From: a virus
IMG/VR virus record: IMGVR_UViG_3300031578_000154
Location: 1-37,956 of that record
Length of the DNA stretch: 37,956 bases
Direction: 5' to 3' (one strand)
Shown here: positions 8,309 through 16,857 of the stretch, in pieces
Layout: every line of letters begins with the position of its first letter
Numbering within the stretch: position 1 is the first letter of the stretch
The notes under the pieces: generated by a model
Told to the model about the DNA's origin: nothing
Seen by the model: only the letters and a program-made list of their open reading frames with translations
The model's database searches: none
Translations under genes and position numbers: made by a program

Positions 8309-9502
8309 GTGGCAGGTAAATATACTCATCAGCAATGGATTTCTTTAGCCGAGGCAAGATATCCAGGACAATTTGATTATAGTCAAACTAAATACGTTGA
8401 CAGCTATCATAAAGTAATAATCAGATGTAAAAAACACGATTGTCTATTTTCCGCTGGTCCCTCAAGATTTTTAACCACATCAATAAACAGTTGCCCGGAG
8501 TGTAATGGTAATAGGCTTAACGCTGATGATTTTTTATCTAGAGCAAAAAAAAGACACCCTTTGTTAGATTTTTCAAAAACTAAATACAGAACATATCTTG
8601 ATGATGTTGTGGTTAGTTGTTCTGAGCATGGAGAGTTTTTAAAACAAGCAAAATGTCTAGTTCGTGGACAAGAAAAGGTATGTCCTGGTTGTATAAAAAG
8701 TGAGCAAGAAGAAGCTGTTAATAGAGTGGCTTACTATACTACGCGCCCCGAAAAAGGATCTGATTCTGGCACCTTCTACAAATTAAAGGTTACGCATAAA
8801 CCATCAGGTATATTATTTATTAAAGTTGGCATCACCTCAATTACACCATACAAAAGATATAAGGATAAAAGATATTTAGATTTTGAGTTTGAAGTGTTGG
8901 ATGAAGTCCATACTACAAATTTAAAATCAGCTATTTTAGAGCGTGATTACAAACGGGAAAATAAGCACAAAAGGTTCTATTTACCTAGAGATATTTGGTT
9001 TGCTGGAAGAACAGAGCTGTATGAATTGGACGGATATTATCAATTATTTTACTCGCAAGTTAAATTTATAAGAGATTCTTTATTAGAAAAACAAAATGGC
9101 AAGTGCCCGCTTTGCAGCCGGGATGTGGTAATGCCTACATTAGATCATTATCATTCAAAAAGACATTATGGCAGTGGACTTGTCCGTGGTGTTTTGTGCA
9201 ATACATGTAATAGAATTACTGGCGTAATAGAAAACAATTTAGTACGTAATAGTATAGACTTTTCTGATGCTCCAGATTTTCTTAGACAACTTGCTGACTA
9301 TTTGTTGAACAAAAGAGAAAATTATATTCACCCCACCGAAAAACTTAAAGCACCCAAGCTGATGAAATCCTCTTATAACAAGTTGGTCAAAGCTGTGGCG
9401 GGCAAACAGAAGGTTCCCAAATATACAGGCAAGTTCACCAAGCAAATTCAGAAGCTCTATGAAAAGTATGGAGTCGAGCCAGTCCTTCAGTCGAGGCTTT
9501 AA
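8309..9502 (+). CDS. GIY-YIG/treble-clef endonuclease fused to an endonuclease VII-like resolvase
   Basis: This 397-residue protein has four modules. Two N-terminal repeats of about 60 residues each hold a treble-clef finger (CKKHD ... CPEC and CSEHGEF ... CPGC), as in DNA-binding domains of homing enzymes. Residues about 150-240 resemble a GIY-YIG/T5orf172 nuclease (FYKLKV ... FIKVGITS ... RY ... FAGRTELYEL). The last 150 residues match recombination endonuclease VII: C266/C269, LDHYH at 278-282, VRGVLCNTCN with C297 and C300, and the downstream NYIHP motif of T4 gp49. It could serve as the phage Holliday-junction resolvase, as a homing enzyme, or both. The start is GTG with a weak ribosome site, directly after the terminator, so it may be expressed from its own promoter. 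Confidence 0.82.
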   Translation: MAGKYTHQQWISLAEARYPGQFDYSQTKYVDSYHKVIIRCKKHDCLFSAGPSRFLTTSINSCPECNGNRLNADDFLSRAKKRHPLLDFSKTKYRTYLDDVVVSCSEHGEFLKQAKCLVRGQEKVCPGCIKSEQEEAVNRVAYYTTRPEKGSDSGTFYKLKVTHKPSGILFIKVGITSITPYKRYKDKRYLDFEFEVLDEVHTTNLKSAILERDYKRENKHKRFYLPRDIWFAGRTELYELDGYYQLFYSQVKFIRDSLLEKQNGKCPLCSRDVVMPTLDHYHSKRHYGSGLVRGVLCNTCNRITGVIENNLVRNSIDFSDAPDFLRQLADYLLNKRENYIHPTEKLKAPKLMKSSYNKLVKAVAGKQKVPKYTGKFTKQIQKLYEKYGVEPVLQSRL

Positions 9503-9508
9503 AGAAAA

Positions 9509-10471
9509 ATGAATCTGCATGAAGCTTACGATACTCTGGGGTTAGAGGAATCTGCCTCTTCCGAAGATGTTAATAAAGCGTTTCGGAAGTTGGCTGCTCA
9601 GTATCATCCCGATTTAAATAAAGATAATGAAAAAGAATCAGAAGCTAAATTTAAAAAGATTAATGAGGCAGCACAAACTATAAAGAATCCTCCGCCCAGC
9701 ATTCCTAATATGCCTTCCGGATGGCACGGGGATATGCCTGATTGGGTTAATATTCCAATGGGTTTCAGGAATTTTCGTCGCCAACCTAAACCACCGCCAC
9801 GAGCTGATTTAAAAATATCATTCAAAGAATCTGTTTTAGGATGTAGTAAAGACATTAACTTCACACGTCATAACAAATGCTCCTCCTGCAATGGTATGGG
9901 TTCGATTTTGGAGGTGGGAAAATGTGATAAGTGCAATGGCAGAGGAGTAAATCAGTCAGTTCACCAGAGTGCTAATTCTCGGTTTCAATTTGTAACTCAG
10001 TGTGATAAATGTAATGGCTCTGGTAGGAAATCACATTCCTGTACGGCGTGCTCAGGTGGTGGAATTCCTGAACAAGTTACTCACAGGGTAACTGTTCCCG
10101 GCGGGCTGCATAACGGAGATCATGTCAGGCTAGCTAACGCTGGCAATTTCGAAGGAAATTTTATATCTGATGTTATTATAAGTGTTAGTGTTGATTCAGA
10201 TTCTGATATGGTTTTAAACGAATCAGGACGCGATGTGTTATCTACTATAGATTTATCTCTACTAGAAGCTTTAAAAGGTGTTAAGAGAAAAGTAAGAACT
10301 GTTAAAGGAGATCTTACCTTAAATATACGGGCAGGCATAAAAAATGGTAATACTATTAAGGCTAGCGGTTATGGTTCCCGAGGTCTCGGTGATCATTTAT
10401 TCACCATTAATATTAATTACCCAAGTGATACTACTTCGTTAGTAGAGTTACTGGAAAATCAGGAGAAATAA
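9509..10471 (+). CDS. dnaJ: DnaJ/Hsp40 co-chaperone
   Basis: This is a type I J-protein of phage origin. The J domain occupies residues 1-60 with HPD at 33-35. The usual Gly/Phe linker is replaced by a short Pro-rich stretch. The cysteine-rich domain begins at residue 124 with four CxxCxGxG repeats ([32 protein letters not shown]). A C-terminal substrate-binding domain follows, giving 320 residues in all, slightly shorter than bacterial DnaJ. It probably directs host DnaK to remodel replication or assembly complexes. No DnaK is encoded in this window. The stop overlaps the next start (TAATG). Confidence 0.95.
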   Translation: MNLHEAYDTLGLEESASSEDVNKAFRKLAAQYHPDLNKDNEKESEAKFKKINEAAQTIKNPPPSIPNMPSGWHGDMPDWVNIPMGFRNFRRQPKPPPRADLKISFKESVLGCSKDINFTRHNKCSSCNGMGSILEVGKCDKCNGRGVNQSVHQSANSRFQFVTQCDKCNGSGRKSHSCTACSGGGIPEQVTHRVTVPGGLHNGDHVRLANAGNFEGNFISDVIISVSVDSDSDMVLNESGRDVLSTIDLSLLEALKGVKRKVRTVKGDLTLNIRAGIKNGNTIKASGYGSRGLGDHLFTININYPSDTTSLVELLENQEK

Positions 10472-10794
10472 TGGGATTTTTAATTTGTTGCGATAATAAA
10501 GGATGTTTTCAAAACATGGAGCCGATGCTGGATACAAATACTGATGAAGTTATTTGTACCGAGTGTGGCAAAATAATCAAGAGTGTTACAAATTTTACTA
10601 AGACTCAAATGAAGTCTTTGGGACAAACTAAGAAAGCACCCCCACCGTCAAAAGCTTTTTCAGTTGAATGTCGATTTTGTGGTGCAGTAGCTCCCCCCAT
10701 TAAAAAGGGTAAGCAAGTTTATTGCTCTAGCTGTCAGAGGCATATGGATTTTCTAACTCCGGCATTTGTACAAAGTTTTCTAACGAGTAGATGA
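10471..10794 (+). CDS. Double zinc-ribbon protein, 107 aa
   Basis: There are two zinc ribbons: residues about 7-32 (CDNKGCF ... CTECGK) and residues about 70-92 (CRFCGA ... CSSCQR). They are joined by a Pro/Lys linker. AGGAG lies just upstream of the start. The gene overlaps the primase gene in an ATGA junction, so the two are translated together. Because that primase lacks a zinc domain, this protein may supply it in trans. That is inference: the ribbons do not show the CHC2 pattern of DnaG. Confidence 0.78.
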   Translation: MGFLICCDNKGCFQNMEPMLDTNTDEVICTECGKIIKSVTNFTKTQMKSLGQTKKAPPPSKAFSVECRFCGAVAPPIKKGKQVYCSSCQRHMDFLTPAFVQSFLTSR

Positions 10795-11597
10795 ATATCC
10801 AATCCCTATCTAAGCGGATTTTATATAAATCTGAAGTGTTCGCTGAAGTTATGAGCGTTTGCAGCTCTTTATTAAAATACAGCCCAGATGCAGAAGTTGT
10901 TCGAAATTACATAAAAACTAGAGTACCATCTTATCATTGTAACGGTTTTAGTTTCGGATACTTTCCAAACAATGAACAATTACATTTATTTACGGAATAT
11001 TTGGATGAAGATTTATTATTTGATTTGGGGTTGTTTTACAAAAAGTACGTGTGTGATAGCGGCATCCCCTATGCTACATCATTTAGTATTTTGGGCGACC
11101 ATAATCTGGTTATGCCTTATCGTAATCTAAATGGCGATATCATTGCCATGGTTGGAAGATCCTTATTATCAGAGGCGGACAGGGAGTCTAAAAATATATC
11201 TAAATATAAAAACACCAAATTCCAAAAGTCATTAAATCTATTTGGACTCTATAAAGCCAAGCATAGTATTTTGGAACAAGGATATGCTGTGGTTGTGGAA
11301 GGACAATTTGATTGTATTACTTGTCATCGTTATGGTTTTAAAAATGTGGTAGCTTTGGGAGGAATTTCTTTAACTAAATTCCAACTTTACCTATTAATGA
11401 GATATACTGACACCATCTATTTGTTGCTAGATAACGATAAATCTGGACAAAAATCTGCTGAAATTCTCATCCACAGGTATAAAAAAATAGTTAATATACG
11501 TAATTTTAATTGGGCTAACAAAACCGAAAAAGACCCCGATGAACTGGTAAAAGCAGGTTATGACCTTAGTAGCATACAAGGTGATATATTAGATTAA
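10791..11597 (+). CDS. DnaG-type primase catalytic protein lacking the zinc domain
   Basis: This protein is expected to make RNA primers for lagging-strand synthesis. At 268 residues it holds a DnaG-like RNA polymerase core with a TOPRIM fold. The N-terminal subdomain has LVMPYRNLNGDIIAMVGR. The TOPRIM glutamate is E170 in VVVEGQFDC, followed by VVALGG. The metal-binding DND is at 214-216 in LLLDNDKSGQKSA, and DPDEL lies near the end. The N-terminal CHC2 zinc domain and the C-terminal helicase-binding domain of DnaG are both absent. It overlaps the zinc-ribbon gene by four bases. A TOPRIM protein of another type is possible but less likely. Confidence 0.85.
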   Translation: MNIQSLSKRILYKSEVFAEVMSVCSSLLKYSPDAEVVRNYIKTRVPSYHCNGFSFGYFPNNEQLHLFTEYLDEDLLFDLGLFYKKYVCDSGIPYATSFSILGDHNLVMPYRNLNGDIIAMVGRSLLSEADRESKNISKYKNTKFQKSLNLFGLYKAKHSILEQGYAVVVEGQFDCITCHRYGFKNVVALGGISLTKFQLYLLMRYTDTIYLLLDNDKSGQKSAEILIHRYKKIVNIRNFNWANKTEKDPDELVKAGYDLSSIQGDILD

Positions 11598-11624
11598 GAA
11601 CTATTTATTTTTATCAGGAGATTA

Positions 11625-12074
11625 ATGGTTGATCGGTCAAAGAATCGAAGTGATAAGTATCAATGGGTTTTAGTTGAATCTCCTTGCTCACCAGAAATGC
11701 TGACAGAAGTCGCTGACTCTGAAGGTATCAGCGCTCAATTAAACCCCTGGGGCTATAATGAAGAATTATTGAATCTTAAAGATAGCCTTAAAGTTGCCTT
11801 CTGGAGAATTGTTAATACTCAGCTGACAGCTCGGCAAAGTGAGGTCATCCATTTGTATGCCCAAGGCTTCACTCAAACCGAAATTGCTAAAAAGCTTAAT
11901 GTAAATCAAAGCAGCATTACGAAATCTATTAATGGAAATTGTGATTATCGTAATGGTAAGAAAATATACGGCGGCGCTAGAAAGAAAATACAAAAGATTG
12001 CAGAGCAAGACCAGGAAATACAGGACATATTCCGCAGAATACAGGAATTACAGAGTGATGACGACATCTATTGA
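11625..12074 (+). CDS. Sigma region 4-like / HTH transcription factor, probably C-terminally truncated
   Basis: The centre (residues about 66-105: LTARQSEVIHLYAQGFTQTE, then IAKKLNVNQSSITKSING) is a sigma-70 region 4 or LuxR-type helix-turn-helix that would contact promoter DNA or RNA polymerase. It lacks region 2, so it is not a complete sigma factor. A good AGGAG ribosome site precedes ATG 11625. The frame ends at an HNH endonuclease start (TGATG), and a reading frame resembling a lost C-terminus appears after that endonuclease (13087-13173). The protein may therefore have been shortened by insertion. A role in switching to late gene expression is plausible, given that it sits before the virion genes. 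Confidence 0.78.
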   Translation: MVDRSKNRSDKYQWVLVESPCSPEMLTEVADSEGISAQLNPWGYNEELLNLKDSLKVAFWRIVNTQLTARQSEVIHLYAQGFTQTEIAKKLNVNQSSITKSINGNCDYRNGKKIYGGARKKIQKIAEQDQEIQDIFRRIQELQSDDDIY

Positions 12075-13096
12075 TGAAATATTGTACCAAATGTAAAGAG
12101 ATTAAGGACACGTCATGTTTTTCGAAGAATGCTCAGTTACTCGATGGGTTCCAAGCATTTTGTAAGCAATGTTGTAACAGATATAGGGAGAAATATAAAG
12201 CAGCTATACCAATTCTTCCTACCAACGGGATACTTAAATGTACCTGTTGCAGGGTAGAGAAGCCGATAGATTGTTTTAACAAATCAGTTACAGCCAAGAC
12301 TGGACATTCTACTATATGTCGTGATTGTTGTATTAAGTTTTCAAAAAAAAGAAATGAAGAGTACGTAAAACAACACGGCATTAGCGAGTACAGTCAGAAT
12401 CGCAAAGATAGGGTTATGTGGATCCGCGCTATTAAAGCCAACAAGCCATGTGCAGATTGCGGAGTAGTGTATGAGCCCAAGTGTATGGATTATGATCATT
12501 TAAGAGATAAAATTAAACCGGTATCTAGGATGATTTTAGATAACACTTCTAAAGAAGTTATATTAAAAGAGATAGAAAAATGCGAGCTAGTTTGTTTGCT
12601 CTGCCACAATAAGAGAACTTATATGCGTCAAAAAAGACGTGATAAATCTTTATATACTAACACTGTTAATAGAAATTTTGAAATAATTAAGGAAGCAAAA
12701 CAGACACCATGTGCTTATTGTGGCGTACAAAGAGAAGAATACAATATGCAATTTGATCATATTGATTCCAAAACTAAATTTAAAGACATTTGTCAACTTA
12801 AAAATTATAAAACCGAAATATTATTGAAGGAATTAGAAAAATGTCAAGTTATTTGTGCAATGTGTCATCGTAAGAAATCGTTGTTGCAGCAAAAGATGGG
12901 ACAATATCCAGTTAAAAGAAGTAAGCCTAAAAAGCCTTATGTAGGCGACACAGATCAAGAATGTGTTCGCTGTCACGATATAAAGTCATATGATCAGTTT
13001 ATTAAGCATGCCAAGACCAGGAGCGGGTATAATAGCTGGTGCAAACCATGCATGAACGAATATAGACGTGAAAGGCGAGCAGCCAAGAGGAGATAG
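12074..13096 (+). CDS. Homing-type endonuclease with two HNH domains and flanking zinc fingers
   Basis: This 340-residue protein is built of repeated metal-binding units. Two N-terminal treble-clef fingers (CTKCKEIKDTSCF ... CKQCC; CTCCRVEKPIDCF ... CRDCC) and one at the C-terminus (CVRCHDIKSYDQF ... CKPC) bracket two HNH domains. HNH 1 starts at C126/C129 with the acidic-His pair in DYDHL and ends CLLCHNK. HNH 2 starts at C213/C216 with QFDHID and ends CAMCHRK. The start overlaps the upstream stop (TGATG). The gene is AT-rich compared with the virion genes. It looks like a selfish homing endonuclease inserted at the 3' end of the sigma-like gene. A role in phage DNA packaging is less likely, given two HNH copies and the finger architecture. 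Confidence 0.85.
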   Translation: MKYCTKCKEIKDTSCFSKNAQLLDGFQAFCKQCCNRYREKYKAAIPILPTNGILKCTCCRVEKPIDCFNKSVTAKTGHSTICRDCCIKFSKKRNEEYVKQHGISEYSQNRKDRVMWIRAIKANKPCADCGVVYEPKCMDYDHLRDKIKPVSRMILDNTSKEVILKEIEKCELVCLLCHNKRTYMRQKRRDKSLYTNTVNRNFEIIKEAKQTPCAYCGVQREEYNMQFDHIDSKTKFKDICQLKNYKTEILLKELEKCQVICAMCHRKKSLLQQKMGQYPVKRSKPKKPYVGDTDQECVRCHDIKSYDQFIKHAKTRSGYNSWCKPCMNEYRRERRAAKRR

Positions 13097-13173
13097 AGCA
13101 GAAGTTAGGGATAACTGAAGTAGTGATATCTGGGGCTAAGAAGAAGGTGTTCCGAAAGACTACAGAGGGGTGA
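13087..13173 (+). pseudogene. Orphan C-terminal coding remnant after the HNH gene
   Basis: After the HNH stop, another frame reads EEIEQKLGITEVVISG, then AKKKVFRKTTEG and a stop at 13171-13173. It is protein-like, has no start codon, and begins within the last codons of the HNH gene. The simplest reading is the severed C-terminus of the sigma-like protein whose frame ends at 12074. Confidence 0.45.
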
Positions 13174-13191
13174 TTGGTTAGAAGGTTAGTA

Positions 13192-13225
13192 AAAAGCCGC
13201 TGGGATTCCGGCGGCTTTTCTTTTT
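13192..13225 (+). terminator. Rho-independent terminator at the end of the replication region
   Basis: The stem AAAAGCCGC / GCGGCTTTT extends inward by T-G, G-C and G-C pairs to the loop GATT. This gives about 12 pairs and is followed by TTTTCTTTTT. It separates the replication/expression block from the virion block. Confidence 0.93.
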
Positions 13226-13293
13226 ATCCACAGGATATTTCTACTATTTATTTCATATTCAGAATGAGCTTTCGTGTATTTTTGGAGACAAGC

Positions 13294-13761
13294 ATGGATA
13301 AATTTTCACTTGATTATGCAGCGCTGGGTGGTACATTATCGCGACCCAAACATTATCGTTATGAAGATGTGAAGCATAAGTTGGTCAAAGTAGCGTTCGA
13401 TGTTGTACGTTTTATGGATAGTGACGATATTGATGGATTATGGCAAGTCCAGAAAACTGATGATGGCGACGTAATTGTAGCCATGTATGAGCAAACTGCT
13501 GGTCCCAAAGAGTCGAAAGCTGGATGGGAAGCATGTACCGACAAAACCAACTCAGTAGTTAATGTGTTTTATAAAGGCGCATCTGTAACAGCTATTGGAT
13601 TGGACAAGATTGGTGTGCCAAAGGAAGATGCCCATATAATTTGCGAAAGTTTACCCCGGAAACTTGCGGCAGATTCGTCTTTCCGTAAAAATATGTTAGA
13701 CGAATTGTCGGAACATGATCGATCTGAACTGTTAAGGGAACACCCCGAGCTGAGAGAGTAA
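13294..13761 (+). CDS. Hypothetical protein, 155 aa, first gene of the virion block
   Basis: I chose ATG 13294 because GGAG lies about 7 bases upstream. The frame is open farther left, but that part runs through the terminator and would not be translated. The protein has a compact mixed fold (KLVKVAFDVVRFMD ... LWQVQKTDDGDVIVAMYE) and an acidic helical C-terminus. No family is recognised. It is the first gene after the terminator and is followed three bases later by another unknown virion-region gene. Confidence 0.75.
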   Translation: MDKFSLDYAALGGTLSRPKHYRYEDVKHKLVKVAFDVVRFMDSDDIDGLWQVQKTDDGDVIVAMYEQTAGPKESKAGWEACTDKTNSVVNVFYKGASVTAIGLDKIGVPKEDAHIICESLPRKLAADSSFRKNMLDELSEHDRSELLREHPELRE

Positions 13762-13764
13762 TAC

Positions 13765-15348
13765 ATGACGCATAACATTACTAATTTGAAAAATTTAGTA
13801 TCTGAGCTAAGAACAAAACTAGCTGAAGGTGATAAGTTCTTTACTGCTCAATTAGCCACCCGGTTAACCAAAGCGGTAGCTAATTACCCACAAGATCAGA
13901 CGATCATCCAGATGGCATCGTTCCTGACTAATCGGGTTCAAAATGGCGGCACCCTTATTACGCGTGCTGAATTGCGAGATGTATATCACAGGTTGTATAC
14001 TAATAATACATCTTGCGGCTCATTTCTTGAGTCGGAGTTGGGTAAAAAAGCTGAAGCTCCGGAACGCATACCCATCAATCCAGAACCTAAAACCGATATG
14101 TACGAACATTCGGATAAGATGTTAGTTAGCGCATTAGAAGCAGTGTTCGATAAAGAGGCGGAATATAAGCCTTATTCTAAGGATGTTGCCAAAATTGCAG
14201 AAGCTAATTGTAAACGAGTTTTACCTGGCAATCCTAAGGTTAAGACGGTTGCGGGGAACGAGGATGCCATACTGTGCGAAGTAGTTTATGAGACTCCTAA
14301 GGGACGAAGTCATGTACTTGTGCCCGTGGAAGTAAGCGCTAATAAAGCTTTGTTACCTAATTCTTTTGTTACTCAAGAAGGCTTTACTAGGCTGACCGAA
14401 AAAACTCTTGCTGACTATATTGTTAAGACTGCGGGGCAGAAGCTCCGCGTGGATGTTAAGCAGATTTTAGACATAATCAATAGTGCCAAATATGGGACAA
14501 CGGAACCCACCTCTGAGGTGGAGAAGATTGTATTAATGGCAGGTTTACGTGCTGGAACTCCAGCTTCTCATGATCCTAATGCCATTTTGCAACAGGTAAT
14601 GGAACCGCAAGGAGCGCCCGGACATGAGCTTGAGATAGCAAAGAGCCCCGAGGTTCAATCATTTGCGAAACATTTAAGTACGGCTGCAGGCACGGCGGAA
14701 TTTGTATTCGGAACGAAAACTGCAGATGCCGGACGCAAGATGATTAATCAGGCTTTAAATGGCTTTGGTTACTCTGATTTTCAGATCAATGTAGCAGATG
14801 TGTCGGAAAGTCACATAATCTACGCAGTAGCTTTGAAGAATACTGGGTTCAAGGTTCCCGTAAAGATTGAAAAATCATTACCCACCTATCCTACTGTTAT
14901 CGTAGCTTGTGGTCAACCAGCTGAATTCAGTAAGGATGGAATTGATGGTGTGGGTCAAGTTGACGGAACTGCCCGAGCGGTTGGTTTGGGATTTGATCTG
15001 GGGAAGCCTGGACATCTCATTGAGAAAGTTAAGCAGGCGTGTGAATGTCAGGACTTTGCTAGAGCTGGAGAGGTGTTGGGAGCCATTACTGAAACTGGCG
15101 ATAAGACGGCTTATCACCACGCATTTGCCATTTATCATGCGGCATTGTCAGGTAATAAGAAAGCAACCCGCCGTGTAAAGACTATCAAATTATCAGACGG
15201 CAATGAGGTTTGTGAGCAGACCTTCCTACCGCCGGATAAGGTTTACATTGACGAGAACGGCGTAGCACATGCCAAGTATCGTCAAAACGAAGAGAAGACC
15301 GAGCCGGCAGGCGGCTTCATGAACGCTAAGATTCTTTTAGGACTGTAA
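13765..15348 (+). CDS. Large hypothetical, probably structural, protein, 527 aa
   Basis: This is a soluble protein with a helical N-terminus (residues 1-90) and two alpha/beta portions (about 130-230 and 290-400). The second portion has repeated strands such as SESHIIYAVALKN and YPTVIVACGQPAE. No membrane segment or catalytic motif is visible. Codon use is richer in GC than in the homing genes, as is typical of the virion block. Length and place suggest a virion or internal head protein. The function is unknown. Confidence 0.78.
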   Translation: MTHNITNLKNLVSELRTKLAEGDKFFTAQLATRLTKAVANYPQDQTIIQMASFLTNRVQNGGTLITRAELRDVYHRLYTNNTSCGSFLESELGKKAEAPERIPINPEPKTDMYEHSDKMLVSALEAVFDKEAEYKPYSKDVAKIAEANCKRVLPGNPKVKTVAGNEDAILCEVVYETPKGRSHVLVPVEVSANKALLPNSFVTQEGFTRLTEKTLADYIVKTAGQKLRVDVKQILDIINSAKYGTTEPTSEVEKIVLMAGLRAGTPASHDPNAILQQVMEPQGAPGHELEIAKSPEVQSFAKHLSTAAGTAEFVFGTKTADAGRKMINQALNGFGYSDFQINVADVSESHIIYAVALKNTGFKVPVKIEKSLPTYPTVIVACGQPAEFSKDGIDGVGQVDGTARAVGLGFDLGKPGHLIEKVKQACECQDFARAGEVLGAITETGDKTAYHHAFAIYHAALSGNKKATRRVKTIKLSDGNEVCEQTFLPPDKVYIDENGVAHAKYRQNEEKTEPAGGFMNAKILLGL

Positions 15349-15358
15349 AGGGTGATCA

Positions 15359-16090
15359 ATGAGAGTTACGACTTTACTTAATGAATTATCTAAGAAACTA
15401 ACCAATCCCGATGGTGAACTAATGGTTACTGCCGAAAAGGGCGGTAATGAAGTTTTATTGCGGGTTGCTGATGCTCTTGCAAGTTGCGCTTGTATACTCA
15501 AGATGGCAGCAGATGAGACGGACGATCTGGAGCCCATCATTACTTCCGACCGGCTAGACGAAATGGCAGAAGTAGCTACTGCTTTTGATAACAGCGGTGA
15601 CGACCTGTTACGTAAGCAGGCATCTGTAATGGATGAATTACTACTAACTATTGGATCAAAAAAAAACTCAATAGCCAATTTTAAATCAGCGCAAGATACT
15701 GAGGTTGAAAAACAACGTCAGAAATATCGTGATCAAGCGCTTGAAGAAGCATACACAAAAGCTAGAGAACAACATAATGAGGAGATTGGCGTTGAAGATG
15801 CCAAGCAGGCTCTAGATAAGAAAGTTAAGCAATATAGACCTCTCGAAACCTCATTAAGTACCCGCTACTCTCCTGATATGCCAGGCGTTCAGTTAATGCG
15901 CATTGGTGACAATGTGTATCAGTGCCCAGTAACAAAGAAGATATTTAATTATAATGCTGGCTATACCACGGCGAAGGGTAATAAAGTGCCAGGTTCTGCT
16001 GTTGAAAACCAAACTCAGCAACTTGGCTTCCGCGCGCCTGAGCACATGAATTTCAGCACCAGAGAAGAGGTCTTGAATGGCAGGAGCTAG
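15359..16090 (+). CDS. Hypothetical virion-region protein, 243 aa
   Basis: The first 130 residues are mostly helical, with a low-complexity acidic region (ADETDDLEP). A charged coiled-coil stretch follows, and the last 70 residues form a small separate domain with VYQCPVTKKIFNYNAGYTT. Only a weak ribosome site (AAAGGG) precedes ATG 15359. It lies between two unknown genes of the virion block. Function is not recognised. Confidence 0.76.
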   Translation: MRVTTLLNELSKKLTNPDGELMVTAEKGGNEVLLRVADALASCACILKMAADETDDLEPIITSDRLDEMAEVATAFDNSGDDLLRKQASVMDELLLTIGSKKNSIANFKSAQDTEVEKQRQKYRDQALEEAYTKAREQHNEEIGVEDAKQALDKKVKQYRPLETSLSTRYSPDMPGVQLMRIGDNVYQCPVTKKIFNYNAGYTTAKGNKVPGSAVENQTQQLGFRAPEHMNFSTREEVLNGRS

Positions 16091-16095
16091 TTCAT

Positions 16096-16857
16096 ATGAC
16101 TGCCGACTTTTCCAAGATTCTCGAACATCCAGATTGTGATGAAATTATTAGCAAGCTGACTCATGGAGTGCAGCCGAAAGATATCAGCGACTGGCTGAAA
16201 ATAAAATATTCCGAAAAGGAGCAAACCCACCTTAGATTATCCACTAAGATTCTGAAGGATTTTCTTGAGGGACATCTTGATCTGTACAAAGAGATTGAGC
16301 AGGACATTCTTGCAGCCAAAACTGGGCAAAAAATACAAAAAGTAGTATCTGCCTCTCTTAAGAACAACAAGATGTACCAAGAGCGTATCCAAGAGGTTGC
16401 CGAGGAGCTTGGCAATAATGAGATTAATATTTATAAATATCTTGGAGAAATGTGCGTCATTGGTCGGCAGCGGATAGAGCAGGTTTTTGATAAAATACAA
16501 CAAAATCCCGAGAATTTCAAGCCTGACTATGTTCTTATTAAGTGGATGGAGACTATAGGTAATATGTTTGAAAAGTATGACAAGATGGTTAACAACCGTC
16601 CGGATCAAATTATTCAACATAATGTTACCATTCAGGTGATGGATCAATATGTAGCATCAATGCAAGATGCTGTAAGAGAAACTTTGGCAGAAATAGATCC
16701 TGAGTCTGCTTTTTTGTTTATTGAGCGTTTTGGTGAAAAAATAGAGGGAATGGATTTGCCAGAAGAATTACGCACAATTCCTCAGGAAAAACGATTAGCT
16801 GAAGTAAAACTGCTACATGAAAAAATATCTAAGAAGGATGATGAGGAGGAAGATTAA
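16096..16857 (+). CDS. Helical hypothetical protein, 253 aa, possibly small-terminase-like
   Basis: This all-helical protein has a start resembling a helix-turn-helix (VQPKDISDWLKIKYSEKEQ) and ends in an acidic Lys/Asp/Glu tail. AGGAG precedes the start. N-terminal DNA-binding-like helices followed by long coiled helices and an acidic end are a layout shared by phage small terminases. However, TerL is 7 kb away and no motif confirms this. I regard it as unknown. Confidence 0.74.
   Translation: MTADFSKILEHPDCDEIISKLTHGVQPKDISDWLKIKYSEKEQTHLRLSTKILKDFLEGHLDLYKEIEQDILAAKTGQKIQKVVSASLKNNKMYQERIQEVAEELGNNEINIYKYLGEMCVIGRQRIEQVFDKIQQNPENFKPDYVLIKWMETIGNMFEKYDKMVNNRPDQIIQHNVTIQVMDQYVASMQDAVRETLAEIDPESAFLFIERFGEKIEGMDLPEELRTIPQEKRLAEVKLLHEKISKKDDEEED

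Noticed and set aside
12074-13173. Group I intron carrying the HNH gene
   Set aside because: The HNH gene abuts the upstream stop and the downstream frame, leaving no room for an intron core.
13174-13293. N-terminal extension of the gene starting at 13294
   Set aside because: It runs through the rho-independent terminator and lacks a ribosome site; GGAG before 13294 decides the start.
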